Below are positions 1-5,663 of a DNA stretch of 5,780 nucleotides, one piece after another (within the stretch, counting starts at the first letter, position 1; every line of letters begins with the position of its first letter). Below the pieces are notes generated by a model, which was given only the letters and a program-made list of their open reading frames with translations, was not told the origin of the DNA and made no database searches. A program made the translations under genes and the position numbers. The stretch is from JBAYZQ01 sp041672385 (lineage in GTDB: Bacteria > Spirochaetota > Spirochaetia > Sphaerochaetales > Sphaerochaetaceae): assembly GCA_041672385.1 (NCBI GenBank), contig JBAYZQ010000147.1:1-5780 (forward strand). The letters run 5' to 3'.

Positions 1-27
1 ACAATGGGTTATTTTGTTATTAATTAT

Positions 28-1557
28 TTAAAAATTTCTAAGATTCGAAGTTGGAAACTTTGGTTCACTGGTAACATTAATTCCAAGTTTTCTAAGGCCT
101 GACCAATCTCCAGTTGAGGGTATATGACTCATGTGAGATTCACATCCTCTAAGTTCTTTTAATCGTTCTAAAGCCAATTTAGCATCAGTATTGATTGAGG
201 CACTCATAGCCAAACAAATTAAAGTTTCATCAAGGTTTAATGAAATTCCTCTTCCTTTTAGTTCTTCTTTCTTAAGCTTTGTTACCGAATTTATTACAGT
301 TCTAGGTATCAAATCCATATCTTTTTTAATTCCTGCAAGGGTTTTAAGGGCATTTAATACTAAAGCACTACTGGCATGCATCATTGGAGAATTATGGGCA
401 GTAACCATTCGACCGTCTTTTAATTCCAAAGCCGCACTACAGGTAATTCCGTCATTCCCTTTTCCCTTTTTGATTGCATCTTCTAGGGCTTTAAGAGCGG
501 GATTTACAGTATGTCGGTCTTCACATTCTAGACCAATTCTTTCCATTATTTTATGGCTTCTATCAACTGTTTCTTCAGTTCCAATTCCTTGAGCATATTC
601 ACAAAGTGCTCTGTAATAACGACGAATGATTTCCTGTTTACTGGCTTCTTGAATTACTTCATCATCAATTATTCCAAATCCAACTCTGTTTACCCCCATA
701 TCAGTGGGGCTGTTAAAGACACATTTAGTTCCAGTAATCTTTTCAAGAATCCTCTTAAGTAGTGGGAAAGCTTCCATGTCTCGGTTATAGTTAACTGCCA
801 TTTTACCTGTTTCACTTGCATAAAAATGGTCAATCAAATTGAAATCACCAATATCAGCTGTTGCTGCTTCATAAGCAATGTTGACAGGATGATCAATTGG
901 TATATTCCAGACTGGAAAAGTCTCAAACTTTGAATAAGAACTCTTTCTCCCGGCTTTATAATCATGATACATTTGGCCAAGACAGGTTGCTAACTTACCG
1001 CTACCTGGTCCTGGGGCTGTAACAATTACTACTGGTTTTTCAGTTGGAATATATTCGTTTGATCCATATCCATCATCACTTACAACTCGGTCAAGATCAT
1101 TTGGATAGCCTGGTGTTGCGCTGTGGCAATAAACTTTTATTCCTCGCCTTTCTAGACGATTTTTAAAGGTCATTACACTGGTCTGTCCAGTATTTCTTGT
1201 AATTACAACTCTTTTACAATCAAGTCCCCAAGATGCAAAATCATCAATCATTTTAAATACATCAGTATCATAGGTAATTCCAAAATCACTTCTCATTTTT
1301 CGTCTTTCGATATCACCTGCGTAGATACAAATAATTACGTCTATTTTATCTTTTAGTGATTGAAAAACTCTCATTTTTACATTGGGGTCAAACCCAGGGA
1401 GAACACGTGAGGCGTGATAATCAAATAAAAGTTTACCACCACATTCAAGATAAAGTTTACTCTTCGACGCTTGAGTTCTCTCTAGGATATACTTCATCTG
1501 TTCTTTCAAATACTTTTCATTATCAAACCCAATCTTTACATTCTGTTCTTCTTTCAT
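28..1557 (-). CDS. DUF1846 family P-loop protein, function unknown
   Basis: This 509-residue protein matches the DUF1846 family, which is about 500 residues long and has structures but, to my knowledge, no settled biochemical role. Family-like features are the N-terminal KIGFDNEKYL, the following GGKLLFDYHASRVLPGF, a Walker-A-like glycine-rich loop APGPGSGK at about residues 181-188, SPTDMGVNR near 283, HNSPMMHASSA at about 388-398, and a C-terminal CESHMSHIPSTGDWSG block near 472. The loop suggests nucleotide or phosphate binding, but the residue after the lysine is Leu rather than Ser/Thr, so ATPase activity should not be assumed. I see no signal peptide or membrane segment, so it is probably cytosolic. 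I chose the ATG at 1557 because the in-frame GTG at 1563 lies inside the ribosome binding site; the ATG also matches the family's usual N-terminus. It is the last gene visible in the cluster, 14 nt after the DJ-1-like gene. The reading frame is intact. Family assignment is firm; function is unknown. Confidence 0.93.
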   Translation of the reverse strand: MKEEQNVKIGFDNEKYLKEQMKYILERTQASKSKLYLECGGKLLFDYHASRVLPGFDPNVKMRVFQSLKDKIDVIICIYAGDIERRKMRSDFGITYDTDVFKMIDDFASWGLDCKRVVITRNTGQTSVMTFKNRLERRGIKVYCHSATPGYPNDLDRVVSDDGYGSNEYIPTEKPVVIVTAPGPGSGKLATCLGQMYHDYKAGRKSSYSKFETFPVWNIPIDHPVNIAYEAATADIGDFNLIDHFYASETGKMAVNYNRDMEAFPLLKRILEKITGTKCVFNSPTDMGVNRVGFGIIDDEVIQEASKQEIIRRYYRALCEYAQGIGTEETVDRSHKIMERIGLECEDRHTVNPALKALEDAIKKGKGNDGITCSAALELKDGRMVTAHNSPMMHASSALVLNALKTLAGIKKDMDLIPRTVINSVTKLKKEELKGRGISLNLDETLICLAMSASINTDAKLALERLKELRGCESHMSHIPSTGDWSGLRKLGINVTSEPKFPTSNLRNF

Positions 1558-1560
1558 TAA

Positions 1561-1566
1561 CACCTC
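1561..1566 (-). promoter_or_regulatory. Ribosome binding site deciding the DUF1846 start
   Basis: The minus strand reads GAGGTG here, with its GAGG core 5 nt before the ATG at 1557-1555. A longer in-frame start, GTG at 1563-1561, overlaps this same sequence and has no other ribosome binding site, so the downstream ATG is preferred. Confidence 0.7.
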
Positions 1567-1571
1567 AATAT

Positions 1572-2117
1572 TTAGTAAATCATACCTTTTTTCAATTCTT
1601 CTACAAGAGTTTTATCTCCAGTTAGTTCCTCTACGATTTTAAATCCAAAATCTAGGGCAACACCTGGTCCTCTTGCAGTTATTAAATTCTCAGAAACGAC
1701 TAATCTTTCTTTTGAAAAATTAAAGTCAGGGAAAGCTTCTTCCATTCCTGGATAGCATACTGCTTGTTTATTTTCAAGCAATCCTGCTGGTCCTAGGACA
1801 ACTGCGGGAGAAGCACAAATAGCTGCAATATAATTACCGGTTACTGCTGTTGAGATTAAAATTTGGTTTACAGGCCAACTGGCTGCTAGATGGGCAGCTC
1901 CTGGCATTCCTCCGGGTAACACTACACAATCCCAGACTTTTTCACAGTCTTCAACTTTTTTATCACAATGGATGGTTAAGCCATGGGAACTTACAATTTC
2001 TAAGGCCCCTACTCCTGCAACGGTTACGTCCATTTTTGCTCTTCTTAGGATATCAATTGGTGCTATTGCTTCAATTTCTTCAAATCCTTTTGCAAGAATA
2101 ACTAATACATGTTTCAT
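1572..2117 (-). CDS. DJ-1/PfpI (ThiJ, YajL-like) superfamily protein
   Basis: This 181-residue protein has the length and fold signature of single-domain DJ-1/YajL proteins. The N-terminus VLVILAKGFEEIEAIAPIDI is close to human DJ-1; Glu16 corresponds to the conserved Glu18 that sits next to the reactive cysteine. The nucleophile elbow is AAICASPAVVLGPAG with Cys101 (DJ-1 Cys106). PGGMPGA at 68-74 and the C-terminal TARGPGVALDF near 147-157 are further family blocks. Family members are assigned redox sensing, chaperone, or glyoxalase/deglycase-like roles, and which of these applies cannot be read from sequence. It is probably cytosolic, with no signal peptide. The start ATG has GAGG 5 nt upstream, which lies in the last codons of the DAHP synthase gene; only 1 nt separates that stop codon from this ATG, so translational coupling is likely. 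The gene is intact. Confidence 0.92.
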   Translation of the reverse strand: MKHVLVILAKGFEEIEAIAPIDILRRAKMDVTVAGVGALEIVSSHGLTIHCDKKVEDCEKVWDCVVLPGGMPGAAHLAASWPVNQILISTAVTGNYIAAICASPAVVLGPAGLLENKQAVCYPGMEEAFPDFNFSKERLVVSENLITARGPGVALDFGFKIVEELTGDKTLVEELKKGMIY

Positions 2118-2118
2118 A

Positions 2119-3174
2119 CTAACCTCTTTTTTTTCTTAATTCTCCATCACAGAATAGCAAGGCTTCTTCTGTTTCTTTCCAACCAAGGCATTCATCAGTA
2201 ACGCTAACCCCATATTCAAGTTTATTTAAATCTTTTGTTAATTTTTGAGATCCTGTTTTTAAAAAGCTTTCAAGCATAAAACCTTTTATGCAGTCATCAT
2301 CACTCCAAACAATCTGATCCATTACGCTTCTTAATACTCTTTTTTGCCTTTCGGCTACTTTTCTAGAATTTCCATGGCTACAATCAATAATAATTGATGG
2401 ATTAAGTCCACTTTTCACCATCATTCTTCGAGCTATTTGAATATCATCTTCATAGTAATTTGGAGCGTTGTTTCCCCCTCTTAATATAAGGTGTCCACAA
2501 TCATTCCCAATCGTTCTAAATACACAATCATTTCCTTGCCTATCTATTCCAATAAATGATGCTGGAAAACTTGAGGCTTTTATTGAGTTTATTGCAACTT
2601 TCAAATCACCGTCAGTGCCATTTTTAAAACCTACAGCTGTTGATAGTCCACTGGCTAAACTCCGGTGAACTTGACTTTGGCTTGTTCTTGCTCCAATACT
2701 ACTCCAACATATTACATCATCAATGTACTGTGGTATTATTGGATCAAGTACTTCACATCCTACGCCAATTCCAAGTTTAACTATTTCTATCAATAACTTT
2801 CTAGCTTTGTTAAGTCCAAGTTCTATATCACAAGTCCCATCTAGATTGGGGTCCATAATAAGACCTTTCCAACCTAAAACTGTTCTTGGTTTTTCAAAAT
2901 AGGTTCTCATTACAACAAGCATTGTATCTTTTACTTTTTCTGAAAGGACAGCTAGTTTTTGAGCATAATCAATGGCCTGCTCTTCATTATGAATGGAACA
3001 GGGTCCAACTATGGCTAATTTTCTTGAATCTCTTCCTTGAATTATATCATTGACTTGTTTTCGATAACCAAATAAAAAATTAGAAAGCTCGTCGGAAACA
3101 GGATATTTCTCAATAAGAGATTGAGGAGTAACAAGTCTCTCAATTTTTTTTATTCTTATATCTATGTTTTTCAT
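2119..3174 (-). CDS. 3-deoxy-7-phosphoheptulonate (DAHP) synthase, class I-alpha (AroF/G/H type)
   Basis: This enzyme condenses phosphoenolpyruvate with erythrose 4-phosphate to DAHP, the first step of the shikimate pathway to Phe, Tyr and Trp. The 351 residues align end to end with E. coli AroG (350). Visible active-site residues are Cys59 in GPCSIH, Arg90, Lys95 in FEKPRT, Arg163 in GARTSQSQVHR, Lys184 in GFKNGTDG, Arg232 in ILRGG, His267 in CSHGNS, Glu302 in LES and Asp327 in VTDECLGW; Cys, His, Glu and Asp are the usual metal ligands. The N-terminal extension and the Pro148-Gln-Tyr segment used for feedback control in this subfamily are present, so it is probably allosteric. Gly209 stands where AroG has Ser211, resembling the Tyr-sensitive type (see findings), so I do not assign F, G or H. 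It starts 8 nt after asnS; AGGA, overlapping the asnS stop codon, lies 6 nt before the ATG. The gene is intact. Confidence 0.96.
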   Translation of the reverse strand: MKNIDIRIKKIERLVTPQSLIEKYPVSDELSNFLFGYRKQVNDIIQGRDSRKLAIVGPCSIHNEEQAIDYAQKLAVLSEKVKDTMLVVMRTYFEKPRTVLGWKGLIMDPNLDGTCDIELGLNKARKLLIEIVKLGIGVGCEVLDPIIPQYIDDVICWSSIGARTSQSQVHRSLASGLSTAVGFKNGTDGDLKVAINSIKASSFPASFIGIDRQGNDCVFRTIGNDCGHLILRGGNNAPNYYEDDIQIARRMMVKSGLNPSIIIDCSHGNSRKVAERQKRVLRSVMDQIVWSDDDCIKGFMLESFLKTGSQKLTKDLNKLEYGVSVTDECLGWKETEEALLFCDGELRKKRG

Positions 3175-3182
3175 TTTAAGTC

Positions 3183-4574
3183 CTAAAATTCTGCTTGTTT
3201 AGCAGCTCTTGGATAAGGGATTACGTCTCTTATATTTTGCATTCCAGTTACATAACTTACAATTCTTTCAAATCCAAGTCCAAATCCTGAGTGTGGTACA
3301 CTTCCATATCTTCTAAGATCAAGATACCACCAATATTCTTCTGGATTAAGGTCTAAGTCTTTCATTCTTTGTAAAAGAACGTCTAGACGATATTCTCTTT
3401 CACTTCCACCAATAATTTCACCAAGGCGCGGTACTAGTACGTCCATAGCCCTTACAGTTTTATTATCTTCATTCATTTTCATGTAGAAAGCTTTTATTTC
3501 TGCTGGGTAGTCTGTGACTATAACTGGTCCGTTACAAATTTGTTCTGTAAGAAATCTTTCGTGTTCGGTTTGCAAATCACATCCCCAAAATACTTTAAAG
3601 TCAAATTTACTGTTGTTTTTTTCTAATATTTCAACTGCTTGAGTATAGGTTAGATGGGAGAATGGTTTATCAATTACTGCTTGGATGCTGTCTTTGACTC
3701 CTTTTTCAACAAATTTGTTAAAAAAGTCCATGTCTTCTGGGCATTCGATTAAGACTGCTTTAAAGAGGTATTTTAAGAAATCTTCAACAACTTCCATGTT
3801 TTGTTCTAGTTTACAAAAGGCCATTTCTGGTTCAACCATCCAAAATTCTGCAAGGTGTCTTGTTGTGTTGGAGTTTTCTGCTCTAAAGGTTGGTCCAAAG
3901 GTGTAAATATTCTTTAATGCCATAGCATAAGTTTCACCTTCAAGTTGTCCACTTACTGTAAGACTAGCCTTTTTACCAAAGAAATCTTTTGAATAATCAA
4001 TTTCACCGTCTTCTTTCATTGGTGGATTTTTTAGATCTAATGTCGTAACTTGAAACATTTCCCCAGCACCTTCACAGTCACTGGCTGTAATTAATGGTGT
4101 GTTTACGTAATAAAAACCTTGTTCTTGAAAGTATCGATGAATTGCTGCTGCTAAGCAGTTTCTTACTCTCATTGTAGCTCCAATTATGTTGGTTCTAGCT
4201 CTTAGGTGTCCATTTTCTCTTAAGAATTCAAGTGTGTGGCGTTTCTTTTGTAGTGGATAAGTTGCTGGGGCATCACCAAGCATTTCAATGCTTTGAGCAA
4301 GCATTTCAACTTTTTGGTCTCCACCTTTGCTTTCAACTATTTGTCCTTCACAGACAACAGAACATCCAGTGGCAAGGGAACCAACTGTTTCTAAATCTTT
4401 AAAGGTTTCTTTATCAATTACTACTTGAAGGCCCTTTAAGCATGTACCGTCGTTTATTTCAAGAAAACAAACGTTTTTGCTGTCTCTTTTTGTCCTTACC
4501 CAACCTTCTAAGATTACGCTTTCTTCACTTGGTTGATATTCTTTCATTTTCTTAACTGTATCTTTTATTATCAT
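3183..4574 (-). CDS. asnS: Asparaginyl-tRNA synthetase
   Basis: This is a class IIb aminoacyl-tRNA synthetase that charges tRNA-Asn with asparagine in the cytosol. Its 463 residues match bacterial AsnRS (about 466 in E. coli). The N-terminal OB-fold anticodon-binding domain runs over roughly residues 15-105 (VILEGWVRTKRDSKN onward). The catalytic domain follows: motif 1 around 145-165 ending at Pro160, the GAGEMFQVTTLD block at about 169-180, motif 2 FRAENSNTTRHLAEFWMVEPE at about 230-250, and motif 3 GFGLGFERIVSYVTG near 430-444. NSNTTRHLAEFWM and the absence of AspRS-type insertions separate it from aspartyl-tRNA synthetase. Its presence implies direct Asn-tRNA formation, though a GatCAB route elsewhere is not excluded. 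The ATG is preceded by GGGAG with 7-nt spacing. It follows the upstream hydrolase gene by 21 nt and is followed by the DAHP synthase gene after 8 nt. The frame is intact. Confidence 0.98.
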   Translation of the reverse strand: MIIKDTVKKMKEYQPSEESVILEGWVRTKRDSKNVCFLEINDGTCLKGLQVVIDKETFKDLETVGSLATGCSVVCEGQIVESKGGDQKVEMLAQSIEMLGDAPATYPLQKKRHTLEFLRENGHLRARTNIIGATMRVRNCLAAAIHRYFQEQGFYYVNTPLITASDCEGAGEMFQVTTLDLKNPPMKEDGEIDYSKDFFGKKASLTVSGQLEGETYAMALKNIYTFGPTFRAENSNTTRHLAEFWMVEPEMAFCKLEQNMEVVEDFLKYLFKAVLIECPEDMDFFNKFVEKGVKDSIQAVIDKPFSHLTYTQAVEILEKNNSKFDFKVFWGCDLQTEHERFLTEQICNGPVIVTDYPAEIKAFYMKMNEDNKTVRAMDVLVPRLGEIIGGSEREYRLDVLLQRMKDLDLNPEEYWWYLDLRRYGSVPHSGFGLGFERIVSYVTGMQNIRDVIPYPRAAKQAEF

Positions 4575-4595
4575 TTCTTAACTCCCAAATTCTCT

Positions 4596-5393
4596 TTATA
4601 CCAAATTTCCTTTTACTAATTGTCCATTTTCACAAACTGTGACTTTTGAATTATATGTTTCTTGTAGGTGCTGAGCATTATTATTGACCTTAGATAGATG
4701 AATTAAATAGACTTTTTCTATTTTACTTGATTCTTCTAAGGTAATAACTTCTCCTTTATCACAAACCACGTCACAGTTTTTTAAAAAATCAACTGCTTGT
4801 TTGTTTGATAGATGGCCTCTTTCTCCAGCTACTCTTTGTTTTAAAAAGTAAGGATAAGGTCCGTCTTTAAGCATAGTTTCATCATAATTTGATTCTAAAA
4901 ATAATACATTACTTTTTTTTGCATTTTCTACCATTTCATCAGAATATACTCCAGTATCAGTTACCAAACAAAACTCTTTGTCATCAATTCTTATTGTATA
5001 ACCTACACTTCCAGTTGAATCATGACTTGTTCTAAAGCTTGAAATTTCAAAATCTCCAATTTGGATAATTTCTCCTATTTCAAAAATAACACGACAATCT
5101 TCAGGAATACCAAGTTTTGCATATTCACTCTGGCAATATTCATAGGTAGTTTGATTTACATAAATAGGTAGTTTATCTTTTCTAGCAAGAACTCCCAATC
5201 CTTTGCAATGATCAGGGTGTAAATGTGTAACGAAAACGGCACATACAGTCGAAAAATCAAGTCCTGATTTTTCAAATCTTCTAATTAATTCAATTCTAGA
5301 AAACCCAGAATCAATCAAAATGGTCTTGCCATTGAAGCAAAAAGCATAGGCATTCCCATTTGAGCCACTTCCTAATACACTATAATTTATCAT
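4596..5393 (-). CDS. WalJ/YycJ-type metallo-beta-lactamase-fold hydrolase
   Basis: This 265-residue protein belongs to the YycJ/WalJ group of metallo-beta-lactamase-fold proteins, thought to act as nucleases (Bacillus YycJ has been linked to DNA mismatch repair and, through its operon, to cell-wall control). It begins MINYSVLGSGSNGNAYAF, a typical start for this group. Metal-binding residues are His57, His59, Asp61 and His62 in THLHPDH, His124 in RTSHDSTGSVGY, Asp146 in VTDTG and His232 in the IHLSKVNNN signature; ESNYD (167-171) and RGHLSN (192-197) are further family blocks. No signal peptide or membrane segment is seen. An in-frame TTG at 5429 would add 12 residues unlike the family and lacks a ribosome binding site, so I chose the ATG at 5393, although it too has only a weak upstream site. 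No walR, walK or yycH/yycI neighbour is present, so I give no symbol. It is the first gene of the leftward cluster. The exact substrate is unknown. Confidence 0.9.
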   Translation of the reverse strand: MINYSVLGSGSNGNAYAFCFNGKTILIDSGFSRIELIRRFEKSGLDFSTVCAVFVTHLHPDHCKGLGVLARKDKLPIYVNQTTYEYCQSEYAKLGIPEDCRVIFEIGEIIQIGDFEISSFRTSHDSTGSVGYTIRIDDKEFCLVTDTGVYSDEMVENAKKSNVLFLESNYDETMLKDGPYPYFLKQRVAGERGHLSNKQAVDFLKNCDVVCDKGEVITLEESSKIEKVYLIHLSKVNNNAQHLQETYNSKVTVCENGQLVKGNLV

Positions 5394-5504
5394 AAAAGAA
5401 AGATTACCAAACTTAGAGTGCTTATTCAAGTAGAGTAAGATAAAAAAGAGTTACCCTTAATCTATTTTTAGTTTATTAAAACAATAAAAAAAAATTCATA
5501 ATAA

Positions 5505-5521
5505 CTTTAAAAGTCTTAAAG
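5505..5521. repeat. 6-bp inverted repeat near a run of nine A/T
   Basis: CTTTAA (5505-5510) and TTAAAG (5516-5521) form a perfect 6-bp stem with a 5-nt loop. Read on the minus strand, it is followed after about 10 nt by nine T (complement of 5486-5494). That resembles a weak leftward terminator, but the stem has only two G/C pairs and the T run is too far away for a classic intrinsic terminator. Confidence 0.3.
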
Positions 5522-5539
5522 AAAATAATTAAATTAACA

Positions 5540-5564
5540 AAAATTTTCTTATAATGAAAATTTT
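5540..5564. repeat. 9-bp perfect inverted repeat centred on TATAAT
   Basis: AAAATTTTC (5540-5548) and GAAAATTTT (5556-5564) are exact reverse complements around a 7-nt centre that contains the TATAAT at 5550-5555. The dyad could be an operator for a dimeric DNA-binding protein, a cruciform, or chance in AT-rich DNA. Its 3' arm ends 2 nt before the diverged repeat-like element at 5566. Confidence 0.5.
5550..5555 (+). promoter_or_regulatory. Possible rightward -10 element (TATAAT)
   Basis: This is an exact match to the sigma-70-type -10 consensus. It would start a rightward transcript near 5561-5563, giving about 100 nt of leader RNA before the first CRISPR repeat. No good -35 is found at 16-18 nt upstream, where the sequence is only A and T, and there is no TG extension. 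In DNA this AT-rich, an isolated TATAAT is weak evidence. Confidence 0.3.
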
Positions 5565-5565
5565 A

Positions 5566-5608
5566 ATCTTAATCCCTACCCCTAAGTAAGGAGGAAAGCT
5601 ATTTTTAC
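5566..5608. repeat. Diverged CRISPR-repeat-like element
   Basis: This 43-nt stretch has both ends of the CRISPR repeat and a diverged middle. TCTTAATCCCT (5567-5577) is identical to repeat positions 2-12. The last 8 nt, ATTTTTAC (5601-5608), equal the end of the second repeat copy, and the match continues two bases beyond (TT). By hand alignment the last 23 nt agree with the repeat at about 14 positions, and the length difference is a 7-nt insertion in the middle. The gap to the first true repeat is 55 nt, longer than the 41-nt spacer. It may be a decayed terminal repeat, or a leader motif that resembles the repeat. Confidence 0.4.
5587..5594 (+). other. Orphan exact Shine-Dalgarno sequence (TAAGGAGG)
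   Basis: TAAGGAGG is exactly complementary to the 3' end of bacterial 16S rRNA, and better than any ribosome binding site of the five genes here. No ATG, GTG or TTG lies 5-10 nt downstream. The nearest ATG (5631) is 36 nt away and opens only eight codons ending in TAA; ATT at 5601 would give six codons. It may be coincidental, or just the middle of the diverged repeat. Confidence 0.3.
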
Positions 5609-5619
5609 TTCTAATAGCT
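5597..5619. repeat. 7-bp perfect inverted repeat (hairpin)
   Basis: AGCTATT (5597-5603) and AATAGCT (5613-5619) form a perfect 7-bp stem with a 9-nt loop. It begins 2 nt after the orphan Shine-Dalgarno sequence, and its 5' half overlaps the end of the diverged repeat-like element. Its last base is also the first base of the next hairpin, so the two could not both form at full length. Confidence 0.5.
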
Positions 5620-5640
5620 AATTTTCAGTGATGAAAATTA
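5619..5640. repeat. 9-bp perfect hairpin with GTGA (GNRA-type) loop
   Basis: TAATTTTCA (5619-5627) and TGAAAATTA (5632-5640) are exact reverse complements around GTGA. If transcribed rightward the loop is a GNRA tetraloop, a stabilising form; leftward the loop is TCAC. The arms share the ATTTTC/GAAAAT core with the inverted repeat at 5540-5564. It lies 23 nt before the first CRISPR repeat. Confidence 0.55.
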
Positions 5641-5663
5641 TAAACATTGTAAATTAATCATTT

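Larger units (their letters stand above)
5394..5663. other. AT-rich intergenic region between the operon and the CRISPR array
   Basis: These 270 nt hold no convincing protein gene. They must contain the start region of the leftward operon and either the leader or the trailer of the array. On the minus strand the best -10-like hexamer I find is TATTAT at 5503-5498, but no good -35 accompanies it, so no operon promoter is called. A run of nine A lies at 5486-5494. Three perfect inverted repeats, a TATAAT, a TAAGGAGG and a diverged repeat-like element are listed separately. Confidence 0.7.

Noticed and set aside
1..27. Terminator for the operon after the DUF1846 stop codon.
   Set aside because: The 27 nt available are AT-rich with no stem followed by a T run; any terminator lies outside the window.
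191..592. Plus-strand open frame of 133 codons opposite the DUF1846 gene.
   Set aside because: It is a shadow of a strongly conserved minus-strand gene, matches no family I recognise and has no ribosome binding site of note. The other plus-strand open frames at 553-762, 1356-1625, 1850-2101, 2468-2668 and 3685-3906 are rejected for the same reason.
5394..5429. TTG-initiated 12-residue N-terminal extension of the WalJ-like hydrolase.
   Set aside because: The added residues do not fit the family's N-terminus, which starts at the internal ATG, and no ribosome binding site precedes the TTG.
5451..5471. CTTAATC followed by TATTTTTAG, which looks like a shrunken version of the repeat ends.
   Set aside because: Only about 7 nt match at each end, the middle is absent and the last base differs; short matches like this are expected in AT-rich DNA.
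5461..5494. Possible leftward operon promoter with TTGTTT (5484-5479) as -35.
   Set aside because: No acceptable -10 lies at 16-18 nt; the best hexamer (TAGATT) is at only 14 nt.
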